NCBI RefSeq assembly: GCF_042466685.1
Contig: NZ_CP170448.1
Span: forward strand, 3,782,001-3,846,000
DNA from: Vreelandella sp042466685
GTDB taxonomy: Bacteria > Pseudomonadota > Gammaproteobacteria > Pseudomonadales > Halomonadaceae
Length of the DNA stretch: 64,000 nt
Direction of reading: 5' to 3'
The translations under genes were made by a program, and so were the position numbers. The number at the start of each line of letters is the position of its first letter. Within the stretch, counting starts at the first letter, position 1. The notes below the pieces were generated by a model, which saw nothing but the letters and a program-made list of their open reading frames with translations, was not told the DNA's origin and searched no databases. Of this stretch, positions 16,601-25,316 are shown piece after piece.

Positions 16601-16956
16601 GGCGCAACACCCAATTTATGCTGCAAGGCGACAAGCCAAGGGTCGAGCAACCGGGGCGGCAGTGGCTGGCTGCCCCTAAGTGCCGACACCCGCACACGGC
16701 TGCCACCCCCCTCTTCGCTCACCTGCAGTTGCAAACGGTACTCCGGCCAGCGAGCAAGCGATGCTTCCGCTCGCCCCAGCGATAGATCCGCATGGCGCAC
16801 CACATACCCCTGCTCCACCATCAGCTCGACCGCATCGCGAAACGTCTCTTCGGGAGGGGTAGCATAAACCAGCTCACGGGGCTCTAAAGGCGCCGTCGTC
16901 GCGCAGCCAGCCAGTCCTACCAATAACCCAACGCATAACCAGTGGCGAATTTTCAT
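16597..16956 (-). CDS. Lipoprotein of unknown function, paralogue of the upstream lipoprotein
   Basis: A 119-residue predicted lipoprotein with lipobox LAGC (Cys18). I do not recognise a named family. The mature part (FRDAVELMVEQGYVVRHADL, then SLGRAEASLARWP) aligns by eye with the neighbour's segment ETSVELLTEWGFTLNSTDTT followed by LGLISASRE, so the two genes look like an old tandem duplication. It overlaps the gene before it and zevA after it by four bases each, which binds all four genes into one tightly coupled operon and suggests a role linked to metal acquisition or to the envelope. Confidence 0.8.
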   Translation of the reverse strand: MKIRHWLCVGLLVGLAGCATTAPLEPRELVYATPPEETFRDAVELMVEQGYVVRHADLSLGRAEASLARWPEYRLQLQVSEEGGGSRVRVSALRGSQPLPPRLLDPWLVALQHKLGVAP

Positions 16957-17546
16957 AACGGCCTCCCGGTCGCAGGTAGAATTTGCGCAAAGCGGGTTTG
17001 AAAACGCTGACAGAAGTCGTCATTGCTGGCACTGTAAGATTCGCGCAGGTCGCCCCAGTGATCGAAGCGACGAATATCACGGGAGATACGAATATGCGCG
17101 TCGTCCACCAGTAGCGACACACGTTCAACCTCCACCGGCTGCTGGCCTACGCCACCACCAAAACCTCCCCCTATACCGAACCCTACCCCGGAACCCCGGC
17201 CTACGCCTAAACCACCAAATAGGCGCATCCCATGCCCATAGCCGAAGGCATCATCGTAAGGGTCGTAATAGCCGTGTAGCGGGCGTTCGCGGCTGGCGCT
17301 AATCAACCCCAAGGTGGTATCGGTAGAGTTCAGGGTAAATCCCCACTCAGTGAGCAGCTCAACGCTGGTCTCCAGCGCCTTCTCTTGAGCTGCGGGGAAA
17401 ACGCTGGTCTCCAGCGCCTTCTCTTGAGCTGCGGGGAAGTAGCACGAAGCCGCAGGCGCGGGTTCTGCTTGGGGCAGGCGATCAGGAACTACTTGGCAGC
17501 CAGCAAGCGCTAGCAGACAGGTTAAGCTTATGGGTATCGACTTCAT
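16953..17546 (-). CDS. Glycine-rich lipoprotein of unknown function with internal duplication
   Basis: A 197-residue predicted lipoprotein; lipobox LAGC gives Cys17, and ATG 17546 has GAGG 7 bases upstream. The centre is glycine-rich (FGGLGVGRGSGVGFGIGG and on), and the C-terminal part resembles the paralogue at 16597-16956. A perfect 39-bp tandem duplication repeats the 13 residues FPAAQEKALETSV in frame near the mature N-terminus. First gene of the lipoprotein-zevAB operon. Function unknown; the paralogy and operon position are what the sequence shows. Confidence 0.8.
   Translation of the reverse strand: MKSIPISLTCLLALAGCQVVPDRLPQAEPAPAASCYFPAAQEKALETSVFPAAQEKALETSVELLTEWGFTLNSTDTTLGLISASRERPLHGYYDPYDDAFGYGHGMRLFGGLGVGRGSGVGFGIGGGFGGGVGQQPVEVERVSLLVDDAHIRISRDIRRFDHWGDLRESYSASNDDFCQRFQTRFAQILPATGRPL
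17361..17438. repeat. 39-bp perfect tandem duplication inside a lipoprotein gene
   Basis: The 39 bases 17361-17399 are repeated without change at 17400-17438. The length is a multiple of three, so the encoded lipoprotein simply gains 13 residues. Perfect identity implies a recent slippage or recombination event, or an assembly artefact. Confidence 0.95.
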
Positions 17547-17680
17547 GTTAGATCCTCTAACGGACGAGGCCGCTGGTTTGGCGCAGGCTAGCGCGCTAAG
17601 CTCGCCAAAGGTGGTCATACTTAACTGACACTGTAATGAAGACACCGTATTGAAGACACTCTTTTGCGGAGATCGTGCTA

Positions 17681-18814
17681 ATGAATGTGTTGCTTTGCCC
17701 CGACAGCTTCAAAGATGCGCTGAGCGCCCAAGACGCCGCTGCCGCCATGGCGCGGGGCGTACTGCGCGCCATGCCTGAAGCGCAGGTTCAGGTTTGCCCG
17801 TTGGCTGACGGCGGCGAAGGCAGCTTGGATGCGCTGATCGCCGCCACCGGCGCCCAGCGTCGCCAGCTAACGGTTCAAGACGCCCTGGGGCGTCCTCGCC
17901 AAGCGTCCTGGGGTTGGCTGAGCGACCAGCGTACCGCGTTTATTGAGTTGGCAGAAGCCAGTGGTTTACAGCACCTTGAGGCCGATGAGCGCACTGCGCT
18001 GCACACCTCCACATTCGGGGTGGGCGAACTGCTATTAGCGGCCCTGGATCAGGGGGCTGAGAAAGCGCTGCTACTGCTCGGCGGCAGTGCTACCAACGAC
18101 GGCGGTGCAGGCATGCTCCAGGCGCTGGGCGCGCTCTTCTTTGACCAAAATGGGGAACCACTGCCCCCTGGCGGCGCGGCGCTTAACCAACTAGCTCGTT
18201 TAGAACTCGATGGGCTAGACCCGCGGTTAGCCAAGCTCAGCCTGGAAGCCGCCGTGGATGTGGATAACCCACTGCTGGGCGAGCGGGGCGCCAGCGCGGT
18301 ATTTGGCCCACAAAAAGGCGCATCCCCTGAGGAAGTGGAACAGTTGGATCGTGCGCTGGGGCACTTCGCTGATATCAGCGCCCATGCACTAGGTGATGAT
18401 TACCGTACGCTGCCGGGCGCAGGCGCCGCAGGGGGTATGGGGTTTGCAGCCAAGGCCTTTCTCAATGCCACCCTGAAACCCGGTATTGAGATGATTATGC
18501 AGCAAGCGGATATGGCCACGCTTTTGGCTCGCGCTGACTTGGTGATCACCGGCGAAGGGCGGCTGGATGGCCAAAGCTTGTCTGGCAAAACCCCGATTGG
18601 CGTCTCCCGCGCTGCGAAGCGTCTTAACAGAGCCGTTATTGTGCTAGCAGGCAGCCTAGGCGACGGCTGGCAGGCCTGCTTTGATGAAGGGGTAACGGCC
18701 GCGTTTGCTTTGGCCGACGGCCCGATGACCTTAGCCGATGCGCTACCGCGCACCGCTGAACTGCTGGAAGCGCGCTGCGAAAGCCTGCTGCGACTGTGGG
18801 CGCATAGACCTTAA
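17681..18814 (+). CDS. glxK: Glycerate kinase (GarK/GlxK type)
   Basis: A 377-residue cytoplasmic enzyme that phosphorylates D-glycerate (to 2- or 3-phosphoglycerate) at the end of glyoxylate, glucarate or serine-derived routes. Signatures include the N-terminal CPDSFKDALSAQDAAAAMARG, LADGGEGSLDAL, LGGSATNDGGAGMLQALG and the C-terminal ITGEGRLDGQSLSGKTPIGV. I start at ATG 17681, 9 bases after a GGAG site; a GTG two codons earlier is too close to it. No other glyoxylate genes are adjacent. Confidence 0.92.
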   Translation: MNVLLCPDSFKDALSAQDAAAAMARGVLRAMPEAQVQVCPLADGGEGSLDALIAATGAQRRQLTVQDALGRPRQASWGWLSDQRTAFIELAEASGLQHLEADERTALHTSTFGVGELLLAALDQGAEKALLLLGGSATNDGGAGMLQALGALFFDQNGEPLPPGGAALNQLARLELDGLDPRLAKLSLEAAVDVDNPLLGERGASAVFGPQKGASPEEVEQLDRALGHFADISAHALGDDYRTLPGAGAAGGMGFAAKAFLNATLKPGIEMIMQQADMATLLARADLVITGEGRLDGQSLSGKTPIGVSRAAKRLNRAVIVLAGSLGDGWQACFDEGVTAAFALADGPMTLADALPRTAELLEARCESLLRLWAHRP

Positions 18815-19016
18815 AACAGCATGTGCAGCCCTTGAAAAAAAACCTCATCGCCAGCATCTAATGCAATAGCAAAGGGTAACGGCAACGACTTAATGTCGAA
18901 GCACTGATGCCAAAGAGCTAATACCAAAGGGCTATGGCAGCGATGCAAAAAACTTGTTTTGCGCCGACGCTAAGACACCCTATTCTGGTTACACGCATTA
19001 ACCGCCGCCCATTGCG

Positions 19017-19029
19017 ACATTAATAATGT
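19017..19029. promoter_or_regulatory. Palindrome in the dps promoter region
   Basis: ACATTAATAATGT is a 6-1-6 perfect palindrome 35 bases before the dps ATG. A TTGCGC/TATTCT pair with 16-base spacing lies just upstream (about 18959-18986), so the palindrome is placed near the start of transcription, where a metal or peroxide regulator could act. The rest of the 250-base gap 18815-19064 shows nothing else. Confidence 0.35.
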
Positions 19030-19064
19030 TGCATGAATAGTGCGGCATAAAGAGGAAGCAGGAT

Positions 19065-19541
19065 ATGACGGATACCAATAGCATTGGCCTACACGAAGGC
19101 AGCGCTAGTCAGCTCGCCGAAAAGCTCAACCACCTGCTGGCCAACTACCAAATTTTCTATATGAACGTGCGCGGCTACCACTGGAATGTTCGTGGCAGCG
19201 ATTTTTTCGAGCTGCACGCCAAGTTTGAAGAGTTCTACACCGACCTGCTGACCAAAGTAGACGAGGTTGCCGAACGTATCCTGACCCTGGGTCACAAGCC
19301 GGTACACGCTTACAGTGACTACGTGAAACTCTCAAGCATTCAGGAAGATAAAGACGTTCACGACGGCACTACCTGTGTCAAAGGCGTGCTCAAAGGGTAC
19401 CAAACGATTATTGAGCTGCAGCGTGAACTGCTGGCGCTCGCTTCTGACGCCGACGATGAAGGCACCGCCGCACAAGCCGGTGACTATATCCGCGAACAGG
19501 AAAAAACCATCTGGATGCTCAACGCCTACTTGAGTAAATAG
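19065..19541 (+). CDS. dps: DNA protection/ferritin-like protein Dps
   Basis: A 158-residue ferritin-superfamily protein that assembles into dodecamers, oxidises Fe(II) with peroxide and stores iron, shielding DNA in stationary phase. The inter-subunit ferroxidase ligands are in YHWNVRGSDFFELHAKFEEFY (His, His/Asp and Glu) and the following DEVAERILTLG block. Length and start fit the family; an AGGAAG site lies 8 bases upstream of the ATG. A strong intrinsic terminator follows, so the gene is probably monocistronic. Confidence 0.96.
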   Translation: MTDTNSIGLHEGSASQLAEKLNHLLANYQIFYMNVRGYHWNVRGSDFFELHAKFEEFYTDLLTKVDEVAERILTLGHKPVHAYSDYVKLSSIQEDKDVHDGTTCVKGVLKGYQTIIELQRELLALASDADDEGTAAQAGDYIREQEKTIWMLNAYLSK

Positions 19542-19573
19542 GCGTTTACAAAGTTTTTAACCATCCTGACGTC

Positions 19574-19605
19574 AAACGGCACCCATTTTGGGTGCCGTTT
19601 TCGTT
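19574..19605 (+). terminator. Intrinsic terminator after dps
   Basis: A 12-bp perfect stem (AAACGGCACCCA, 19574-19585, paired with 19589-19600) with a 3-base loop, followed by a short T-rich tail. It lies 32 bases after the dps stop and before the convergent pepD gene. Confidence 0.9.
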
Positions 19606-19629
19606 GCGCTTATCGATTGAAAACGCGGA

Positions 19630-21096
19630 TTAACGTTGCGTCGCGAGATCCTCGATCAACGCCCGCAGCAGCGTCCAGAACTCTTCCACCGAGGCTAACT
19701 CCACCCGCTCATCCGGCGAGTGGGCGCCGCGAATCAGCGGCCCAAAAGAGATCATATCCAAATGCGGGTATTTGCTACCAAGAATGCCGCACTCAAGCCC
19801 GGCGTGAATAACCTTCACCTCCGGCTCGCGTCCCAGCAGCGCCGCATGGCGGGCATTAAAGGTCGCCAATAGCTCGCCATTCGGATTCGGCGCCCAGCCT
19901 GGGTAACCGTTCTCGACTTTCACCCGTGCGCCAATCAATCCAAACAGCGCTTGAAAGCGATCCGCCATGGCGACCACCGCGCTGTCGTGCAGCGAACGAA
20001 CCAGCGCGCAGAGGTGCAGCCGCCCATTCTCCAGGCTTAGCACGCCCAGGTTATTGGAGGTTTCTACCACGCCGGGGACATCGGCGCTCATCCGCTCGAC
20101 CCCACAAGGAGCAGCGTGGAGTGCTGCCAACAGCATAACGCTGGCGTCCAAGGTTAGCGGCTCCGCTTCGGGCGCCTCGGTTAGGGGTTGAACGCTGATG
20201 CTAAGACCACTATCACCACTGCCCAACTCTCTTAGCAGAATCGTTTCCAGCCCCGCAATAGCCACCATGGCGGCGTCGACTTCATCGGCGGGCAGCGCTA
20301 CCTGGGCAAAGGCTTCCCGAGGGATGGCATTGCGCAAGGTGCCGCCGTGGTAGCTAATCAAGCGCGCGTCAAACGCTTCCAAGGAGCGCAAAACTCGAAC
20401 CAATAAACGGTTGGCATTTCCCAGCGGTTTATGGATATCAATACCGGAGTGGCCACCCTTTAGGCCGGTCAAGGCGATCTCGATTACTCGCTCGTGATCG
20501 GAAGTGGCGGCGCTGGGCAACTGGGCATCCACTTCAACGTCGGCACCGCCCGCGCAGCCAATATAGACCTGGCCCCGATCTTCGCTGTCCAGGTTAAGCA
20601 GCAGCGAGCCTTCCAGCCAGTTCTCCGCCAGGTTCAGCGCACCGCCCATGGAGGTCTCTTCCTCCAGGGTAAAGAGTGCTTCCAGTGGCCCGTGGCGTAA
20701 ATCAGGGTCTTCCAGCACGGCAAGAATGGCCGCCACGCCCAGCCCGTTATCTGCGCCCAGGGTAGTGCCATCGGCGTGTAGCCAGCCGTCAGCCACATAA
20801 GTGCTGATTGGATCGCGGGTAAAATCATGGGCGTGACCGCTATTGGCCTGGGCGACCATATCCAGGTGGCCCTGGAGCACCACCCCCGGGGCCTGTTCAC
20901 AGCCCGGGGATGCCGGTTTACGTAGGCGTAAATTACCGAAGGTATCGCGGTCGTGGGCGAGGCCTTGGGCATCGGCCCAGCTTTCGAGGATAGCGACGAG
21001 TGCCGCCTCATGCCCGGAGGGGCGCGGCGTGTTACATAGCGTTCGAAAGTGGCGCCAAACCAATGAGGGCTCAAGCGCGTCAAGATGTGCGTTCAT
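19630..21096 (-). CDS. pepD: Aminoacyl-histidine dipeptidase (peptidase D, M20 family)
   Basis: A 488-residue cytosolic metallopeptidase that hydrolyses dipeptides such as carnosine. The zinc-binding residues are in VLQGHLDMV (His, Asp), LGADNGLGVAA (bridging Asp), FTLEEETSMGGA (general base and ligand Glu), LDSED and HAGLECG near the C-terminus. The dimerisation domain sits between about residues 205 and 385. Length matches E. coli PepD. It lies downstream of tmcA on the same strand with a 27-base gap. Confidence 0.94.
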   Translation of the reverse strand: MNAHLDALEPSLVWRHFRTLCNTPRPSGHEAALVAILESWADAQGLAHDRDTFGNLRLRKPASPGCEQAPGVVLQGHLDMVAQANSGHAHDFTRDPISTYVADGWLHADGTTLGADNGLGVAAILAVLEDPDLRHGPLEALFTLEEETSMGGALNLAENWLEGSLLLNLDSEDRGQVYIGCAGGADVEVDAQLPSAATSDHERVIEIALTGLKGGHSGIDIHKPLGNANRLLVRVLRSLEAFDARLISYHGGTLRNAIPREAFAQVALPADEVDAAMVAIAGLETILLRELGSGDSGLSISVQPLTEAPEAEPLTLDASVMLLAALHAAPCGVERMSADVPGVVETSNNLGVLSLENGRLHLCALVRSLHDSAVVAMADRFQALFGLIGARVKVENGYPGWAPNPNGELLATFNARHAALLGREPEVKVIHAGLECGILGSKYPHLDMISFGPLIRGAHSPDERVELASVEEFWTLLRALIEDLATQR

Positions 21097-21123
21097 AAGG
21101 ACTCTTCGTTATCGGTAACCAGC

Positions 21124-23286
21124 CTACTTTACCTCAGTGAGGCTGTTGGCAGCGAGGCGTAGGGCTTTCAAGGCATCGCCGTGGGCATCCGCCAGGGAAC
21201 TATTTTGAAACGCCCAGGCGGCTAACCGTTGATGCGCCTGCTGCTGGGGCTCGGTTAAAGTGCAGCGGCAGGCTTCACGGGCCAAGGCTTGCAGCGCCGG
21301 GCGGGCAAGGACGGGGTCACGATGGGCCGTTGCTACGTCCTTAACATCCTGCCACTCACGGTCGTTTAGCGGAGTACTCGGCAGTTGACCGAGCAGCAGT
21401 ACCAGCACTGCAGCGGGCAACGCTTTAAGCTCAAAAGCGAGCAGACCCGGCAGTGCCGCCTGGAAGCGCTCACTAAGATCAGCAAGCACCGCCTCGCCCT
21501 CTGAGTTCAGTGCTTTGGCCACCATAACAGCAAACTCGCCGGTGGATGTCTCCCGGCTAATCCCCAGGCGTACCGGCCTAAACCCTAACGCCAGCCAAAA
21601 GCTTAGCAGCGATGCCTCTGCCCCGAAGGTCGCGCCATAGAGCTCAATCCCCTGCTGCCTGGCGGTGTCCATATCCTCGTGCAGCAGCACTTTCCCCAAG
21701 CCTTGGCGACGTCGCTCGGGGTGGGTCGCGATACGCACCACTCGCCGCCAGCGAGCTGTTAGCGCTTCTCGACTGCCCGCATGGGTCGCCAGCGACTGGG
21801 CCAGTAGATGCCCCTGTGGACGGCGTTCACCACGGGCGACCTGCTCGGCAAGGGCGGCCTCAAAGCCGCCTTCTTCGCGGGTAACCAATACCGCTTGCGG
21901 CTCGTCCGCCTGCGCAATGAGGCGCAATTGAGTGCCTGGGCCGTCAAGCAGTTGGCGCAGGTCGTTGGGAGAGGTGCGGTAGTGGGACTGCACCAGCAGT
22001 CCAAACAGTTTCTCCAAGACGGCATCTTGTTGGGCAAGCCAGGCGCGATCAACCATCTGCGTTGCCACGACGCTGCAATCCGTCTGAGCGCTGGGCAGCG
22101 GCGCTTTTAACAAAAGCAGTTGATTGACCAGGGCTTCCAGGGGGTCGCCGCTGCGCCAGCGAATGGGCGCGTTAAGCGTTAGCGCTTTCCATTGAGGCGT
22201 CAGGCGGTCAAGGGTCGCGCGAAAGCGCAAGGCAAACCCCCTTCCCGAGCCCTCATAGCCGTGCACCGTGGTAGCAAAGGCAATACGCGGAAAGGCAGCA
22301 AGCCACTGCCCCAGCAGCGCTGCGGGAATCGCCGCCGCCTCATCAACCATCAAATAGCTGCCATCACCGCCCAACTGCTGAGCATTAATCTGCTCGGTGA
22401 GCAGATCCGGGGGTAAAAAAACCAGCTCGCTGCCCTGGGCCAACACAAAGTGGCCTGGCGCAACGCGACGGCCGTCCGGGCAAAGTGTTGCTACCCGTTC
22501 AAACACGCTCGCAACCGCACTCAACCGTGGCGCGGTGAGCACTACTCGTTGGGCTTTATTGGTTAGCAACCGAGCGCAGGCGATACCCAGCGCCGCGCTT
22601 TTGCCACGCCCACGATCCGCGGTGATGACCAGCGGGCGGCGGCGCTTTAAGCCAACCAGTTGCCGCACTGCGTAGGCCTGATCGGAGGTGAGGCAGTCGC
22701 TATCAGTTGCTGCTGTGTCGTCTACTCTGCGCGCAGGCAGGTGAGGCAGATGCAGCGACTGATCAACGCCCCAGCGCACCACCTGAGACGAGGCCTGCAA
22801 CTGCCGCGCCAAGCGCGCTAAGTAGTGACAGCTCAGATCAGGCCAGCGCCAGGGATGATCGGCAAAACGCGCGTAGTCCGGATCCGGCGTCGCTCCCCAA
22901 GGCTCTGAGGTGAGTAATACCAGTAAGCCACCGGCGGTGAGCGTTCCTGACAAGGCCCCCAACGCCTCAGGATCAAATCCGCTGCCGTGGGTATCGAGCA
23001 CTACCAACTGATGCTCTGCGCCCAGTCGCGTGCGCGCCTTGCGAGGCGAAAGATGCCCATCTCCCACCCACAGCGGTGCATGCCAGGAGTGGGCTTGCCA
23101 TAAAGCCTGTCCAAGCGTTCGGCACTGCTGGGCATCGCCGCTTAGCCACACTAGCTGGCGCCAGCGGCGGCGAGCTAAGCGCTGCGCATGATGAACAAGC
23201 GCTGCCACCCTTCGTGCTTGCTGTTTATTCTCTGGCACTTGGCTATTTAACAACTGACCTTCCTCTCCAGCACGACTGCTTCCCAT
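21124..23286 (-). CDS. tmcA: tRNA(Met) cytidine acetyltransferase
   Basis: A 720-residue enzyme that makes N4-acetylcytidine at the wobble base of elongator tRNA(Met), preventing misreading of isoleucine codons. Visible modules are an N-terminal DUF1726 region, a RecD-like helicase part with Walker A in ITADRGRGKSAALGIA and Walker B around YLMVDEAAAIPA, then a GNAT acetyltransferase part with RIATHPERRRQGLGKVLL, and a C-terminal tRNA-binding tail. The ATG at 23286 follows an AAGGG site by 7 bases. Confidence 0.95.
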   Translation of the reverse strand: MGSSRAGEEGQLLNSQVPENKQQARRVAALVHHAQRLARRRWRQLVWLSGDAQQCRTLGQALWQAHSWHAPLWVGDGHLSPRKARTRLGAEHQLVVLDTHGSGFDPEALGALSGTLTAGGLLVLLTSEPWGATPDPDYARFADHPWRWPDLSCHYLARLARQLQASSQVVRWGVDQSLHLPHLPARRVDDTAATDSDCLTSDQAYAVRQLVGLKRRRPLVITADRGRGKSAALGIACARLLTNKAQRVVLTAPRLSAVASVFERVATLCPDGRRVAPGHFVLAQGSELVFLPPDLLTEQINAQQLGGDGSYLMVDEAAAIPAALLGQWLAAFPRIAFATTVHGYEGSGRGFALRFRATLDRLTPQWKALTLNAPIRWRSGDPLEALVNQLLLLKAPLPSAQTDCSVVATQMVDRAWLAQQDAVLEKLFGLLVQSHYRTSPNDLRQLLDGPGTQLRLIAQADEPQAVLVTREEGGFEAALAEQVARGERRPQGHLLAQSLATHAGSREALTARWRRVVRIATHPERRRQGLGKVLLHEDMDTARQQGIELYGATFGAEASLLSFWLALGFRPVRLGISRETSTGEFAVMVAKALNSEGEAVLADLSERFQAALPGLLAFELKALPAAVLVLLLGQLPSTPLNDREWQDVKDVATAHRDPVLARPALQALAREACRCTLTEPQQQAHQRLAAWAFQNSSLADAHGDALKALRLAANSLTEVK

Positions 23287-23647
23287 TACGTTACCCTTTT
23301 AAGTGTGCCAGTGTGCCGCTGAGCGACTTATTGAGGGCCTTACACTTACAACTTTGGTTGAACAATTTAACTCCTTTCAACGTTCTCGAGTTACTTAGCC
23401 TCTCTTTTTGGCGCTCAAAAAAATAGGTAACCACATGTTTTAATTAAATTTGCAAAGAATACGTATAAAACCCCACAGGCAACATCTCTTACATTACTGA
23501 TATTGCACCGCAGCGGGTTGGATGTGCTAATTTAGCCCTGAAGCGCTAAAACCCTTGTTTACGTAAACGTAACCTAGTAGCGCTGCACTTTCCTGACTCC
23601 AGGTAACCAACACTAATAACGCCACACGCCAAACCAGGAAATACATC
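23287..23647. promoter_or_regulatory. Non-coding spacer between tmcA and the TRAP operon, with a perfect palindrome
   Basis: The 361-base gap separates divergent genes and must hold both promoters. It is AT-rich in its middle (about 23420-23475). The clearest element is the 12-bp palindrome GTTTACGTAAAC at 23557-23568, 80 bases before the dctP ATG, a good candidate operator for a dimeric regulator of the transporter. No regulator gene lies beside it. I see no ORF of note. Confidence 0.5.
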
Positions 23648-24751
23648 ATGAAAAAAATGACCAAATTCGCTCTCACCGGCCTCACTGCCGGCATTGCCTT
23701 TGCGGCCTTATCGACCACCGCCCAAGCACAAGAACAGTGGACAATGACCACCACCTGGCCGGAAAACCTTGACCTGATCAAGATTGACCAGCACTGGGTG
23801 GAACTGGTCAATAAACTCGCCGGCGAAGATCTACAAATCAATTTCCGCGCAGGCGGCACGCTAATGCCCGGCACCGAAGTGTTTGACGCCACTGAAACGG
23901 GCAGTATTGAAGCCGCAGGCGACTGGCCGGGCTACTGGGCAGGCTTGAACCCCGCCTTCTCGCCACTGGCGACCACCACCAGCCTGTTTAATGGCGTTGA
24001 CTACCTCAACTGGATTCAGCAGTGGGGCGGCCGCGAGCTGTATGAAGAGATTTATGGCCAGTTCAACATGGTTTATCTCCCCTACGGCATTACCAACAAT
24101 GAGTCGGGCTTTATGGGCCGTACTCCGATCGAGAGCATTGCCGATTTAGACGGCAAGCGTCTACGTCTTTCGGGCCGCGACCAGGGTCGCGTACTCGAAG
24201 AGCTGGGCGGTTCGCAGGTCACCCTGGCAGGTGGTGAAGTCTACCAAGCCATTGAACGCGGCGTTATCGATGCTGGTGAGTTCTCCACCCCAGGTGTTGA
24301 TTTTAATGCTGGTTTTGCCGAAGTGGCTGACTACTGGGCAACGCCCGGCTGGCACCAGTCGGCCAGCGTATTTGGCGTAATGATCAATAAAGACGCCTGG
24401 GATGCGCTCTCCGAAGAGACCCAAGAGACCCTACGTATCGCCGCGGACGCCACTATGGCATGGTCATTAGCCTGGTCAGAGCGCCAGTCTACCGAAGCCA
24501 CCCAGAAGTTCATTGACGCGGGGGTAACGATCAACCAGTTCTCTGAAGAGGATTTGGCACGCATCCAGGAGGTCACCAACGAGGTTATTCTGCGCGGCGC
24601 TTGCGAAGACCCTGACCACGCCAAGGTCTACCAATCGATGATTGGCTATCTTGAGCATTATGCGACTTGGCGTGATGTTTCAGCTCCCTACAACATGAGC
24701 CGCGTGATGGATAACTTGCCCTCATTGGAAGAGATCGAAGCCTGCCTGTAA
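23648..24751 (+). CDS. dctP: TRAP transporter substrate-binding protein (DctP family)
   Basis: A 367-residue periplasmic receptor. The signal peptide ends near AQA at about residue 26, and the mature protein begins QEQWTMTTTWPENLD. The ligand-arginine region is KRLRLSGRDQGRVLEELGG and the later GWHQSASVFGVMINKDAWDAL block resembles receptors of the TakP/lactate type for 2-oxo or hydroxy monocarboxylates more than classical C4-dicarboxylate DctP; the ligand remains inferred. First gene of the operon; a terminator-like hairpin follows it before the permease genes, which would keep receptor levels above permease levels. Confidence 0.9.
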   Translation: MKKMTKFALTGLTAGIAFAALSTTAQAQEQWTMTTTWPENLDLIKIDQHWVELVNKLAGEDLQINFRAGGTLMPGTEVFDATETGSIEAAGDWPGYWAGLNPAFSPLATTTSLFNGVDYLNWIQQWGGRELYEEIYGQFNMVYLPYGITNNESGFMGRTPIESIADLDGKRLRLSGRDQGRVLEELGGSQVTLAGGEVYQAIERGVIDAGEFSTPGVDFNAGFAEVADYWATPGWHQSASVFGVMINKDAWDALSEETQETLRIAADATMAWSLAWSERQSTEATQKFIDAGVTINQFSEEDLARIQEVTNEVILRGACEDPDHAKVYQSMIGYLEHYATWRDVSAPYNMSRVMDNLPSLEEIEACL

Positions 24752-24763
24752 GGCGCTTCTCTG

Positions 24764-24790
24764 CCGCCTCGGTTTCCGGGGCGGTTTTTT
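24764..24790 (+). terminator. Intra-operon attenuating terminator between dctP and dctQ
   Basis: A 9-bp stem (24764-24772 with 24776-24784, one wobble pair) with a TTT loop is followed directly by six Ts. It lies 12 bases after the dctP stop and 22 bases before the dctQ ATG, so it would let only part of the transcripts continue into the permease genes. Confidence 0.85.
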
Positions 24791-24812
24791 GTGCTGACCG
24801 CGGAGATCTTCC

Positions 24813-25316
24813 ATGAATGCGATTGCCAAGGCGATCGATGCCATCAATGAAGCCTTTGGGCGCATCATCGCTCCATTGATTGCCATCATTACCCTGATTG
24901 TTCTTTTCGATATTGCGTCACGCTTTCTGTTTGGGCGCCCCAGCGACTGGGCTTTTGACGTCACCAAAATGCTGTTTGGCGCCCACTTCATGCTGATGGC
25001 GGCCTATGGGCTAAAACATCACGCCCACGTAGAAGTCGACGTACTGAAGCGCCTGTTGTCGCGCAGGAAGCAAGCCGTGCTAGACGTACTCGGCTATCTC
25101 ATTTTCTTTGTCCCCTTTATTTGGATGCTGATCACTCTGGGCTGGAGCTTCTTTGAACGCGCGTGGAGCCGCGGTGAAACCACCTATGGCATGGTCTCGA
25201 TCCCGGTCTACCCGATTAAAGGGGTGATTGTGGTCGCTGCTATTCTGATCTTGCTACAGGCCATTGCCATTGTACTGCGTGCCATCATGCAGCTTCGCGA
25301 GGAGACATCAGCATGA
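24813..25316 (+). CDS. dctQ: TRAP transporter small permease (DctQ family)
   Basis: A 167-residue inner-membrane protein with four hydrophobic segments, the usual topology of the TRAP Q subunit. The conserved LFDIASRFLFGRPSDWAFDVTKM region and the HAHVEVDVLKRLLS loop are typical. It couples the receptor to the large permease. Its end overlaps the dctM start by four bases (ATGA). Confidence 0.92.
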   Translation: MNAIAKAIDAINEAFGRIIAPLIAIITLIVLFDIASRFLFGRPSDWAFDVTKMLFGAHFMLMAAYGLKHHAHVEVDVLKRLLSRRKQAVLDVLGYLIFFVPFIWMLITLGWSFFERAWSRGETTYGMVSIPVYPIKGVIVVAAILILLQAIAIVLRAIMQLREETSA

